Source: Atrina japonica | Taxonomy: Eukaryota; Mollusca; Bivalvia; Pterioida; Pinnidae | Assembly: GCA_030159075.1 (NCBI GenBank) | Contig: BROG01000290.1 | Coordinates: 304,501-368,500, forward strand | Length of the DNA stretch: 64,000 bases | Reading direction: 5' to 3' | Shown: positions 54,801 through 64,000 of the stretch, in pieces | Position numbering within the stretch: the stretch's first letter is position 1 | How the letters are laid out: every line of letters starts with the position of its first letter | The notes under the pieces: generated by a model | The model's input: the letters and a program-made list of their open reading frames with translations, nothing else | Told to the model about the DNA's origin: nothing | Databases searched by the model: none | Position numbers and translations under genes: made by a program

Positions 54801-57800
54801 ACTCGGCCAAGGTCAGTGACTCAGTTATGATGCTCCCACTACTCGGCCAAGGTCACTGTCACTCAGTTATGATGCTCCCACTACTCAGCCAAGGTCACTG
54901 TTCCTCAGTTATGATGCTCCCACTACTCGGCCAAGGTCACTGTCACTCAGTTATGATGCTCCAACTACTTGGCCAAGGTCACTGTCACTCAGTTATGATG
55001 CTCCAACTACTTGGCCAAGGTCACTGTCACTCAGTTATGATGCTCCAACTACTTGGCCAAGGTCACGGTCACTCAGTTGTAATGCTCCAACTACTCAGCC
55101 AAGGTCATTAGGTAAAGTCACTTATCCCATGAATGAAGCAGAAAAAATATTTTGTTTCACATTCACGTACTTGAATCCAAGTTAACTTTCCACGACTTTT
55201 TAACCTAAGTAGAAACTGTTTCCTCATTAAGAATTCAAAATAAGAAACAAAATTCAAGAGTGTTTTGGCTGAGAAGTAAGTAGGCATGGCTTATTGAAGA
55301 ACTGTCGCCCTTCATTAGCCCAAGTCCATAACACAAGTTTTAATATACAACCATTCACTAAAACCTCTCATAAAAATCTAAAATACTGTACCTTTGTGAT
55401 TCTTTGACGCAAGCTTTCAGATATGTTAGTTTGTTGATTATCTCCCCTGTTATGGGTTCATCATCCTTTAAATGTGTAGATACTTCTTTGAATACTTTTT
55501 CTTGAGCCTCTGGGTTTTTGGCTAAACAGTACATGGCAAAGATTAAAGATGGCACTGTCTGAAATAGAGAAGAAACAGACATCCACATCAGTCTATATTT
55601 AATTTCGATTTAAGGTATTTAAAACAGCGTTTAAAAGCACATATTTTACATAATATATGTACTTTCCAATAAAATTTAAAAGTAAATATACAACACATAA
55701 AAATCGGCCAACTTTAACACACCCAGTTGTGCAACAGCCGAGGTTGCTGATAGATCGAGCGTGTAAAGGACCGAGATCTTCCTGACCGAATTATGAAACA
55801 CATTTGATATGTCGAAAGAGTTTATCTGAAAGGTCATTGTAGCCAGATTTTTTAAGGTACGAGAAAACTTAAATTCTAATAAAACAAATAACTCTGAAAA
55901 GAAGATCTTTTACAACGTTTCATGTGTTTGATAATGTATTTGAACACATATTTTATCATATTCTCGTCTAAATGTCATGGGACAAAATACATCATTGTGA
56001 CAGCTTATATCACATTAATAGTATTTACTCGAATCCTCACTGTAAGTTTACAGAATTTTCATATAAATGGTATTTACTCTAATCCCCAGTGTACGTTAAC
56101 AGAATGTCTACATAAATGATATTTACTCTACTCCCGGCTGTGAATTTACAGAATAAGTCTATATAAATGGTATTTACTCTAATCCCCAGTGTACGTTAAC
56201 AGAATGTCTACATGATATTTACTCTACTCCCGGCTGTGAGTTTACAGAATAAGTCTATATAAATGATATTTACTCTACTCCCGGCTGTGAGTTTACAGAA
56301 TAAGTCTATATAAATGATATTTACTCTACTCCCCAGTGTGAGTTTACAGAATAAGTCTATATAAATGATATTTACTCTACTCCCGGCTGTGAGTTTACAG
56401 AATAAGTCTATATAAATGATATTTACTCTACTCCCGGCTGTGAGTTTACAGAATAAGTCTATATAAATGATATTTACTGAAATCCTGACTGTAAGTTTAT
56501 GGAAAAAGTCTGTATAAGTGGTACTGACTTTAATCTCCATTACAAAGTTTACAAAATAAGTCTATATTACTGGTACTTACTCCATGTACATAGCTGCTAA
56601 AATTTACATTGATGTTACTTGACATATGTTATACACATAATGTAACACTATGAGGTACGGGATTGTAAATAAATATAAACTGATAATAAAATTGGCGTGC
56701 CCTGTGATAAATCGTAACATGTACTTAGTGAGAAATGCGGGCACTGATTAAGTTACACAATGAAATTCATGTTTCGGACAAACAACATGTCAACACATTT
56801 CAATGAAACTTAACCTATTAGCATTGAAAATGTCTCATCGGAATGAAATTTCGGCAATTGTGTGCAGCCGGCAAGGTTAAATAGGTCAATATCTGTCATC
56901 GTCATCCTTAGTAAACAAATTTTGATTGTAATGTTAAATAATATAATGTAATAAAATTGTACTAATTACGATGGTGTAAAAAAAGGTAAACTGAAAGGTA
57001 AACTTTGACAGATTTTGATATGCACAGCGCCAGTATTCATCAGGTTCTATTTTGATCAGAATGCGGGAGAAACGTCTAGAATTCTGGTGTTCTATGTTGT
57101 TTGGAATTGACCTTTGTATATAAGCACCAGGGTTTTAGAAGGCAAGGGAAACCAGCAGAGAGAGACCGCCATTTTGACACAAGCTACTGTCGCCTGTATG
57201 TGTTATTGATGTTACACTTGCTGTTCAATAAAATCTATACGATCACGAGCTGTTTATTGATTCTTAGTGGGTTACAATAAAAATAACATTAAAACAAACT
57301 GAAATTATGGAATACCAATTCAAAATATGTCAATTTTTTAGTATAAATAATAAAGACCTATTTGATTCAACTAAAATATAAAAGGTATGTTTGCCCTATT
57401 CCCTTTATTTATAAACTTATACCTACCGTGTTGAGCCCATCACCAAACAGGGACAATGTGATAATACTGATGTCTTTGAAGCTTAGTTCCTTCCTGGACA
57501 GTAAATATGTCAGAAAATTGTGTTGTCCATCCTGTAACTGACCATCAGACTGCAGTTTATCAACTTCTGCCACAGTCTTACCATTTTCTGACCATTCCTA
57601 GAGTAATAAAAAATAAAAAGTTAAATAAATCTCACGTATCGATTCTTACCACCCTTAGATTCAGGCTTATCAATTCTCTCTATCGGTAATTAGGACTGTT
57701 CAAAGGCCCCATTCCCAATCTCAATTAAAAGAGGATTACCTTTTGGACAGTGTCATTCTGATTTGTCTAAAATACAACAGTACAGTGGAACCTCGCTATT

Positions 57801-60800
57801 AAGACCACCTAATAGGTGGACTTAAAGTGGTCTGAATAGATAACTGTTACATTGGAACCTCGCTATTAACTTATACCTACCGTGTTGAGCCCAAGTGCAC
57901 CTGATTAGCTAGGTGTTACAATGGAACCATACTATTAACACCACCTAACAGACTTAGTTCCTTGCTGGACATTAAATAGGTGTTAATTGTGGAACCTTGC
58001 TATTAAGACCACAGACTGACGGAACCTCACTTTTAAGACCATAGACTGACTCCAAGTGGTCTGATTAGCTAGGTGTTACATTGGAACCTTGCTATTAAGA
58101 CCACAGACTGACTCCAAGTGGTCTGATTAGCTAGGTGTTACAGTGGAACCTCGCTATTAAGACCACTTAGATCTGGCTTCCAAGTGGTCTGATTAGCTAG
58201 GTGTTACATTGGAACCTCGCTATTAAGACCACCTAACAGACTGACTCCAAGTGGTCTGATTAGCTAGGTGTTACATTGGAACCTCGCTATTAAGACCACC
58301 TAACAGACTGACTCCAAGTGGTCTGATTAGCTAGGTGTTACATTGGAACCTCGCTATTAAGACCACCTAACAGACTCCAAGTGGTCTGATTAGCTAGGTG
58401 TTACAGTGGAACCTCACTATTAAGACCACCTAACAGACTCCAAGTGGTCTGATTAGCTAGGTGTTACAGTGGAACCTCGCTATTAAGACCACAGACTGAC
58501 TGCAAGTGGTCTGATTAGCTAGGTGTTACAGTGGAACCTTGCTATTAAGACCACAGACTGACTGCAAGTGGTCTGATTAGCTAGGTGTTACAGTGGAACC
58601 TCGCTATTAAGACCACAGACTGACTGCAAGTGGTCTGATTAGCTAGGTGTTACAGTGGAACCTCGCTATTAAGACCACAGACTGACTCCAAGTGGTCTGA
58701 TTAGCTAGGTGTTACAGTGGAACCTCGCTATTAAGACCACAGACTGACTGCAAGTGGTCTGATTAGCTAGGTGTTACAGTGGAACCTCGCTATTAAGACC
58801 ACACAGACTGACTCCAAATGGTCTGATTAGCTAGGTGTTACAGTGGAACCTCGCTATTAAGACCACAGACTGACTACAAGTGGTCTGATTAGCTAGGTGT
58901 TAGAGTGGAACCTTGCTATTAAGACCACAGACTGACTGCAAGTGGTCTGATTAGCTAGGTGTTACAGAATTTAAATCTATTAAGACCACAGACTAACTGC
59001 AAAGTGGTCTGATTAGCTAATGTTAGAGTGGAACCTCGCTATTAAGACCACAGACTGACTCCAAATGGAAATATAGCTAGGTGTTACAGTGGAACCGTCG
59101 CTATTAAGACCACAGACTGACTGCAAGTGGTTGATTAGCTAGGTGTTAGAGTGGAACCTCGCTATTAGAGCACAGACTGACTCCAAATGGTCTGATTAGC
59201 TAGGTGTTACAGTGGAACCTTTTTATTAAGACCACAGACTGACTGCAGAGTGGTCTGATTAGCTAGGTGTTACAGTGGAACCTTGCTATTAAGACCACAG
59301 ACTGAAAAAGTGGTCTGATTAGCCCTGGTTACAGTGGACCGCTATTAAGACCACCTAACAGACTGACTCCAAGTGGTCTGATTAGCTAGGTGTTACAGTG
59401 GAACCTTGCTATTAAGACCACAGACTGACTGCAAGTGGTCTGATTAGCTAGGTGTTACAGTGGAACCTTGCTATTAAGACCACAGACTGACTGCAAGTGG
59501 TCTGATTAGCTAGGTACCCAAAGAAGGAACCTTGCTATTAAGACCACAGACTGACTGCAAGTGGTCTGATTAGCTAGGTGTTACAGTGGAACCTCACTAT
59601 TAAGACCAAAGATTTTTTATATATATGTATTTGCCTACATGCTTTTTCTGCACCAAAAATTAATGAATGCACAATAGAATTTAAATCTATTTAAAGGATA
59701 TTTAAATCCCAAATCTTTATTTTTTTCAAATACAATAATAGCGTGTTATGGTGCAGAAAAATGTGAAGGGAAATATAAAATGTTAAATTCGTCACAATTC
59801 AACAAATCTACATAACTTTATACATTTGAATATGAAGTTATTAGAGCTAAAACAGCAAAAAGATATTTACAATTTCTATTTTATCAGGCAAGTTGGAGAT
59901 TCTGTTGGTAAGGTCAGTTTCAACAACAAAAGGTGAATGTTAAGCCCTGGTTATTGACTCATCAACCCCTAAAAAAATGGACTCTTCTGAAAATCTATGA
60001 CTTAGACCAGTTCAAATGTGTCTTTAGGGTTCAATGAGTTAAGATATATTTCAAAACCATACCCAAAGAAGTAATCTTCAGCTTCCAACAGCCTTTTCCA
60101 CTTTGGGGTTGTGAAAAGTTTATGAAATGGCGTAGAAAACATCAGTTGAGTTGATAATACAAAAATCTCATTGTTACTGTCAATCATTTTTTGAACATTA
60201 AATTCTGTTTCATTCCTGAGGCAACCCAATCTTTTCTCAAAGCAGGTCATACCTGATGCTGTAAAAAAAAATATGAAGAAGAATACAAACACAATAAATG
60301 GCATGTTGGACAACTTGCCCCATGTCAGGTACAACTTGCCTTCTGTTTAGACAACTAGTCACATGTCAGGTACAACTTGCCTTCTGTTTAGACAACTTGC
60401 CCTATGTCAGGTACAACTTGCCTTCTGTTTAGACAACTTGCCCCATGTCAGGTACAACTTGCCTTCTGTTTAGACAACTTGTCCCATATCAGGTACAACT
60501 TGCCTTCTGTTTAGACAACTTGTCCCATGTAAAGTTCAACAACACAACAGCATTTTTATTTGACGCGGTTGGGTGGCCTAGATCGCCATGCGACAGTGTG
60601 CACTTTTAGCATGCACAATGTATGTGCCATGGGTCTGCGGTCTGATATACACTCAGTAGAAATAAAGTAGGGTCATCGTAGCAGTGCGGTAAGTTCTCCA
60701 ACAGTGCCACAAGAACTCTGATGGCATTGTTATGTACAACTTGCCTTCTGTTTAGACAACTTGCCTCATGTCAGGTACAATTTGACCTCTGTTTAGACAA

Positions 60801-62221
60801 CTTGCCCCATGTCAGGTACAATTTGACCTCTGTATAGAAAACTTGCCCCATGTCAGGTACAACTTGACCTCTGTTCAGACAACTTGCCCCATGTCAGGTA
60901 CAACTTATTATCTCAACTGGTGGCCATTGGTCCTGAATGGAGAGAGAGAGTTGTCTGGGGCAGAATACAGTGCATTTAAAGTTGTGTAATATTTCATTTT
61001 TTACATGATTAAACTTGTATTTGAAGCATGGGAGAACAATAATTAAACATGGCTATGTTGAGTGGAAACAGAAATCTCAACCTTTGAGGTAGGAATCTGA
61101 GAGTCAAAATCCTCTGGACATCCTCAGATTGGATAACCAGATTCTTACCACTTGGGTGGAGACTTCCTCATCCACTCCCCGTACCCATGTAAGATTCTAT
61201 TTTTCTTCTTTAGTGTGGAGGAAAAGTAATCAAACATGTGTGTGTTGAGTAGACAGGATAACTGGTATCTTCATGGTAAGAAGTTTCAAATCTACGTTTT
61301 ACAAAATAGATAAACTAGGATCCTCTGCTTGTTTTCAATTCTGATAATTATCAATGGCGATTGAAAAAAATGGGATAATTTGTTATGTGATTGTGTAAAT
61401 TAATTAATTGGAATGTAGATTAATTTTAAAAGTGTGAAATATTCTCAGAAAGAATCTCTTTTCAATAATTTAGGAGCCGGCCTGGCTCAGTTGGTAGCGC
61501 GCTCGACTCTTGATTGTGAGGTCGTGAGTTCGAGTCCAGCCGGTGGCAGTTGGTTTCCTGTCTGTCGGATGAGACAGTAAAAACCGTGGTCCCGTGTCAC
61601 AAGTAGGTGTCGACATGTTAAAGAACCCTCACTGCTCAATGGCCGTAAGTGCCGAGCATAGGCCAAAATTTAAAGCCCTTCACCTGGCATTTGGTGACGT
61701 CTCCATATGAGTGAAATATTCTTGAGTGGGACGTTAAACAACAATAAAAGAAAAGAAAGAAACAATAATTTAGTTTTGAAATATGTCATTTGTAAAATTT
61801 CAGTAACAATACATATATACGGTTGGTATTTTGAGTTGGTCAACCATTTTTAATTTTGGCCCATGAAAATTTAAATTTAAACTGGCCAATGAAAATCAAA
61901 TTTGACCAATCATTTGGCCAATACATTTTCAGATCCAGGACTAACACTGATTTAAAACAAGATTGTCACAAGTTCTTTTTAAATTTTTGTTTATTTCAAT
62001 CCACAGAAAATTTGACAAAGGTGTACTTACTCTCCAAATTCCAACGTGCAGCCTCGTTTCGGAAATTTAAAATATCTCCGTTTCTGTCCTTTATCGTTTG
62101 TATCCTGTCAATAAATTCATCTGCAATCGACTCAACAAAGGGGAGATAAATGGTGACAGCTTTAGGCCTCATCATCATTTGCTGGACTGCACTTCTTAGC
62201 CTATACCACTCTTCCCCATTT
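36435..62221 (-). CDS. Mitochondrial-clan cytochrome P450 (P450-B), exons 3-9, frameshifted in exon 5
   Basis: A paralogue of P450-A in the same orientation. Visible exons in coding order: 62031-62221, 60063-60258, 57427-57597, 55392-55558, 52126-52204, 49487-49646, 36435-36586. Lengths and phases equal P450-A except exon 5 (171 versus 175 bp) and the last exon (152 versus 161 bp, ending FVDR). Motifs: [15 protein letters not shown]-helix GDGLNTT, KESQR (ExxR), [14 protein letters not shown] with the heme Cys, RRFAEQE. I found no exon 1 or 2 in 62222-64000, so the 5' end lies outside. The 4-bp deficit in exon 5 puts the protein out of frame soon after that exon starts. Either this is a young pseudogene or allele, or the base calls there are wrong; all other exons look under constraint. 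Introns are long (the last is 12.9 kb) and full of minisatellites. A functional enzyme cannot be assumed. Confidence 0.85.
36838..38135. mobile_element. R2 foldback element in P450-B intron 8
   Basis: Left arm (about 36838-37030) and right arm (about 37070-37132 plus 38008-38135) are inverse copies of R2: 'ttgactgtggactcacgg' on the left, and 'gctagtccacagtcaaattc' on the right. The right arm is split by a second element (37143-38007). Confidence 0.7.
37143..38007 (+). mobile_element. TIR element, possibly PIF/Harbinger-derived
   Basis: Terminal stretches of ~110 bp are inverse of each other ('cagacaaattttttactcaa' on the left, 'gagaataaaatttgtctcag' on the right). A plus-strand frame at 37316-37648 starts MAAPYVCL and contains [13 protein letters not shown] then FERNRF and LLSLLACF, like the N-terminus of Harbinger nucleases. 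The catalytic part is missing, so it would be a deletion derivative. The family call is tentative. Confidence 0.5.
38268..41751. repeat. 33/32-bp minisatellite, roughly 105 units
   Basis: The unit begins 'gtaggtcctggtacattaag' and ends 'gtactacagagat'. Length variants are TTAAGG (33) and TAAGG (32); sequence variants are 'gtaggtcc', 'gtagatcc' and 'gtagatcg'. It lies in P450-B intron 8. Open frames on both strands are by-products. Confidence 0.98.
42790..43300. repeat. Local duplication and (CA)n inside the transposon
   Basis: 'aggttataattttaggcac' occurs at about 42790 and 43149, each leading into a CA-rich run; 'gccaatggaagatcatcaac' occurs at about 43108 and 43252. Confidence 0.75.
43884..44016. 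mobile_element. Hairpin MITE inside the transposase
   Basis: 'ggtggtagtggaaattgtca' on the left is inverted at about 43975-43994; 'tataacattcctga' also has its inverse at the right end. It interrupts the transposase after the VEEYQK segment. Confidence 0.75.
44509..45393. repeat. ~442-bp tandem duplication within the transposase
   Basis: From 'tgtttgattcat' (44509) to 'ggccagccaagt' (44950), repeated at 44951-45393 with few differences. Confidence 0.88.
45880..47340. repeat. Imperfect ~215-bp repeat near the transposon 5' end
   Basis: 'tttttatttatcaaacat' plus 'agacataacacaa' recurs near 45890, 46970 and 47185; the last two copies also share 'ggaatccttgttttag' and 'tcaccgagg'. Confidence 0.6.
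47496..47940. repeat. Degenerate continuation of the 33-bp array
   Basis: Words such as 'gtagatcctgg', 'gtacatta' and 'acagagatgtagatc' recur with strong divergence, showing the array edge beyond the transposon. Confidence 0.7.
47941..49486. other. Intron 8 of P450-B, 5' part
   Basis: AT-rich DNA without recognised genes or repeats. Confidence 0.5.
49487..49646 (-). CDS. P450-B exon 8: PERW and heme-Cys loop
   Basis: 160 bp. Encodes [20 protein letters not shown] and FGYGPRMCA; donor GTGATT, acceptor TCCAG. The heme-ligand Cys and the conserved Arg are intact. Confidence 0.95.
49735..50085. repeat. 60-bp tandem repeat, six copies
   Basis: The unit contains 'atgaaatataacaagagatc', 'ccagagggatcttggtgccc' and 'accacggaatgaatacacat'. 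P450-B intron 7. Confidence 0.97.
50290..51300. repeat. ~155-bp tandem repeat, about seven copies
   Basis: 'atatgcacaactagacctca' recurs near 50310, 50470, 50628, 50785, 50940, 51068 and 51227 with minor changes; each copy also has 'caagatggcc' and 'ttggattc'. P450-B intron 7, adjoining the 60-bp array. Confidence 0.88.
51545..51772 (-). mobile_element. tRNA-derived SINE of another family
   Basis: On the minus strand an A-box (51745-51761, 'tagctgagtagtta') precedes a B-box (51686-51698, 'gggttcaagcccc'). The tail includes 'cattctgcaagtaaactgg'. It is the apparent parent of the 42-bp minisatellite unit. Confidence 0.75.
51773..52125. other. Intron 7 remainder
   Basis: Includes a GA-rich run at 52064-52113 directly downstream of the exon 7 donor; nothing else seen. 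Confidence 0.5.
52126..52204 (-). CDS. P450-B exon 7
   Basis: 79 bp. Encodes [20 protein letters not shown] to QIPAG; acceptor TCCAG, donor GTATGT. Confidence 0.92.
52205..53560. other. P450-B intron 6, right of exon 7
   Basis: Contains a stop-free minus-strand stretch (about 52280-52480) with no family resemblance, T-rich runs near 53060 and 53250, and no clear element. Confidence 0.4.
53565..53738 (-). mobile_element. SINE tail leading into the 42-bp array
   Basis: 'gcactggccttctgtaagta' and 'ctggcaaaattt' match the middle and tail of the SINE at 51545-51772. Where the tRNA-like head should follow, the 42-bp repeat begins. Confidence 0.6.
53739..55107. repeat. 42-bp minisatellite, roughly 33 units
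   Basis: The unit reads 'ccaaggtcactgtcactcag' then 'ttatgatgctcccactactc' and GG. The minus strand of many units contains an A-box-like 'tggctgagtagttggagc'. Because 42 is a multiple of three the array is open in frame, which is not coding evidence. P450-B intron 6. Confidence 0.97.
55108..55391. other. Intron 6 next to exon 6
   Basis: Unique AT-rich sequence. Confidence 0.5.
55392..55558 (-). CDS. P450-B exon 6 with ExxR
   Basis: 167 bp. Encodes [20 protein letters not shown] to KACVKESQR; the K-helix E and R are present. Same length and phase as P450-A exon 6. Confidence 0.93.
56035..56575. repeat. 51-bp tandem repeat, about ten copies
   Basis: The unit contains 'gtctatataaatgatattta', 'ctctactcccggctgtgag' and 'tttacagaataa'. 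P450-B intron 5. Confidence 0.95.
56641..57276 (+). mobile_element. Solo LTR of an LTR retrotransposon
   Basis: Ends are TGTAAC and GTTACA (TG...CA with a 6-bp inverse). Flanks are ATAA at 56637-56640 and 57277-57280, a 4-bp target duplication. Inside are 'gtatataagcacc' near 57117 (TATA box) and 'caataaaatc' near 57227 (poly(A) signal) in the expected order. No gag or pol beside it. It lies antisense to P450-B in intron 5. Confidence 0.8.
57427..57597 (-). CDS. P450-B exon 5, 4 bp short and frameshifted
   Basis: 171 bp against 175 in P450-A. The incoming phase reads NGQKMV, aligned with YGQNLI of P450-A. The frame then breaks: the next homologous residues ([13 protein letters not shown] to LFGDGLNT) need a different frame, two bases standing where P450-A has two codons. 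No other AG acceptor I could find restores the phase. Confidence 0.85.
57783..59610. repeat. 62-bp minisatellite, about 28 units
   Basis: The unit runs 'tgattagctaggtgttacag', 'tggaacctcgctattaagac', 'cacagactgactgcaagtgg' and TC. A longer subtype has CACCTAACAGACTGAC. P450-B intron 4. Some units contain patches of foreign local sequence (see findings). Confidence 0.97.
60063..60258 (-). CDS. P450-B exon 4
   Basis: 196 bp. Encodes [13 protein letters not shown] to LLEAEDYFF; acceptor TTACAG, donor GTATGG; phase 1 to 2 as in P450-A. Confidence 0.9.
60300..60905. repeat. 41-bp tandem repeat in two blocks
   Basis: The unit is 'gtcaggtacaacttgccttc' then 'tgtttagacaacttgcccca' and T. Blocks at about 60300-60540 and 60735-60905 are separated by ~195 bp of unrelated DNA. 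P450-B intron 3. Confidence 0.93.
61474..61762 (+). mobile_element. tRNA-derived SINE, copy 7
   Basis: Full-length member of the family in P450-B intron 3, antisense to the gene. Direct repeat CAATAATTTAG at 61463-61473 and 61763-61773. Confidence 0.92.
62031..62221 (-). CDS. P450-B exon 3
   Basis: 191 bp. Encodes [14 protein letters not shown] to AARWNLE between a GAAG acceptor and a GTAAGT donor; it corresponds to P450-A 16012-16202. Confidence 0.9.
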
Positions 62222-62314
62222 CTTCAAAAAAAAATGTAGACAGAAACAGAATTCAGTGCATTTTAGGTGAAAAAATTATCCATATTATTAAGTGACTATT
62301 TCTTTACAAAATTC

Positions 62315-63060
62315 AGACAAGAGGCCCAATGGGCCTTAATGGTCAACTGAGTAAAATAATACCAAGATTTGACCACTTTTACTGCCCCTGTTGGTCTTAG
62401 TCATTTTCATTTGCAAACTTAATGCCACATCACGTGGGAATGCTACATGCAAAAGTTTTTGATTAAAACTGGCCCACTGGTTCTTTAGAAGAAGTCAAAA
62501 ATATCTCAAATTTGACAAAAACCTTATATTTTCTGTATACTAATATGCCTGTGATCTTGAACTTTGACCCCATGACCTTGAAATTTTTGTCAAAATGATC
62601 CTTAGACAATTCCTAACAACTTTCTCATATATCTTTGTACACAAAAAGTAAATCAGTTTTGAGTTATTATGCCATTTGTATACAACTGTACCCTAAGTTA
62701 TTAAAGAACCCCCTAGTGGACTTTTTATCAACAGATTTCATTTTCATTCACAAACTTTGTAGATAATCACTTAACAATCATGCGTACAAAATTTAAAAGT
62801 CATTTGATCATTGGAGCATGAGAAGTTTTTTTAAAGATATACCATGTTTTAGTCTTTTTTGGCCCCAAGGGGCCCCTTTTCATTTGCAAACATTATGTGG
62901 CTTCACATGGGGATGCTATATGCCAAGTTTGGTAAAAATTGACACCCTGGTTATTGAGAAGAAGTCGAAAATCTTTAAATGCTGATGACGGACCACAATA
63001 GACAAAAGAAGATCGCAATAGGTCACCATAATAAGTCTTTGGCTCGGGTGACCTTAAAAC
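62315..63060. repeat. Dispersed repeat with an internal duplication
   Basis: Starts 'aagaggcccaatgggcctta' and ends near 'ggctcgggtgacctt'. 'cattttcatttgcaaac' followed by 'gggaatgctacatg' near 62405-62450 recurs as 'cttttcatttgcaaac' and 'ggggatgctatatg' near 62875-62925. Confidence 0.6.
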
Positions 63061-64000
63061 ATTGCTGTAAAATTCAAATTTGATGATTAGGTATAATTTA
63101 AGAAATTTAACAAAATCCCACTTTCAATGGAGAGCTTACAGACTATACATCAATCTTTTTTATCTAAAGAAAAGGGAGATAATTTGTTAATATACATGTG
63201 GAAGATGGATATGTACAAAATGCACTATTGGTTCATGTACATGAATACCGTTTTGGAATATACAGGCTTCAACAAGCTTTTCTGTTGAATAATACACATG
63301 TATATTCATTATTCAATATCTTGAAGAAGGGGAACCCTCTTGTCATGACTATCAAGATATACAAGAGGGTACTGTAAGTATACAATCAGTAACACCAGGG
63401 ATAGGGAAACATGTTAATAATACTAAGTATAGAAATTGAGAAGGAGTTTTGTTGTTGTTTGCTGTTTAAATGGCATCTGAAGCCACACTTATGGAGGATG
63501 CAGACATCCATATTAAATGTACCTGGAATTAGAACTCCCACACATGAACTGGTAACCTTTCTCACATTATCAGCTTAAGTTCCAGTAACCTCGAGGTAAG
63601 AACAAGAAACTGTCAACAAATACATGCAGAATTTGGTGGACTTCAATACCGTGCATATACAGTCAAACTTACATTAAAGGACACCTCTGTATAGAAGGCA
63701 CCTGTCTATAAAGGCCATTCAACCATAACCTCTGTTAAACATTTTTATAATGAACAAACCTCTTTTATATAAAGGCCACCTGTCTAAAAGGGTTATTTTT
63801 GCCTGTCCCCTTGACTGGCCTTAATAGACAAGTATGACTATACATGAAAGATAGAAACTCAATAACATCATCTGTACGTACGAGTATATATATATCATCT
63901 ATAATGGATAAATGATAAAATATCTGTATATTGCCAGCACTAAATAAACACTAGGTGTAGTGGTCAAGTTTGACAATTTTCTTGTACCATAATTCTCAAA
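63061..64000. other. P450-B intron 2 (inferred) with a dispersed repeat
   Basis: At 63660-63840 a degenerate repeat alternates 'aaggccacctgtctaaaa'-type words, reminiscent of the 62-bp unit's 'ctattaagaccacct'. No P450 exon is visible, so exon 2 is expected beyond the edge. Confidence 0.4.

Noticed and set aside
62222..64000. Exons 1 and 2 of P450-B
   Set aside because: I looked on the minus strand for the hinge and the FDPEYV/RYP segment and saw neither; they probably lie beyond the window.

Overview
The window is animal nuclear DNA: AT-rich, intron-rich and crowded with transposon debris and simple repeats, with genes split into short exons with GT/AG borders. Several copies of a tRNA-headed SINE sharing one 3' domain (conserved tail 'gagtgggacgttaaac'), molluscan-looking dispersed repeats, and a CYP10-like mitochondrial P450 all point to a mollusc, most likely a bivalve. 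That placement is inferred from family resemblance and no search was run.

The main genes are two cytochromes P450 of the mitochondrial clan, head to tail on the minus strand. P450-A (10050-18140) is complete: nine exons join without a frame error into 544 codons with the proline-rich hinge, ExxR, PERW and Cys-heme motifs. P450-B (36435 to beyond the right edge) shows exons 3-9. Exon lengths and phases match P450-A, except that exon 5 is 4 bp shorter and is frameshifted as printed, and the last exon is 9 bp shorter. Exons 1-2 of P450-B must lie past 64000. The only other gene trace is a last exon on the plus strand (2941-3158) coding one membrane helix and an acidic tail, with possible polyadenylation signals downstream.

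Layout: 1-5100, dispersed repeats, an ATTT-rich tract and the membrane-protein exon. 5140-9130, SINE pieces, a (CT)n tract, a decayed L1-like LINE with a nested MITE, and an intact-looking SINE. 10050-18140, P450-A with microsatellites, a SINE and MITEs in its introns. 18141-36434, intergenic: tandem repeats, a nested foldback element, five SINE copies and a 2.7-kb tandem duplication. 36435-62221, P450-B, whose six visible introns each hold a different tandem-repeat family (unit about 33, 60/155, 42, 51, 62 and 41 bp). Those introns also carry a pogo/Tigger-type DNA transposon (41752-47495, TA target site), a solo LTR (56641-57276) and a SINE. 62222-64000, dispersed repeats.

The points most worth following are: the private minisatellite in every visible P450-B intron; the 42-bp array, whose unit carries a Pol III A-box and an overlapping CAAGGTCA nuclear-receptor half-site; scraps of nearby unique sequence, including P450 exon 5, inside the 62-bp array; the transposon that split the 33-bp array; and the filled and empty SINE sites in the two halves of the tandem duplication.
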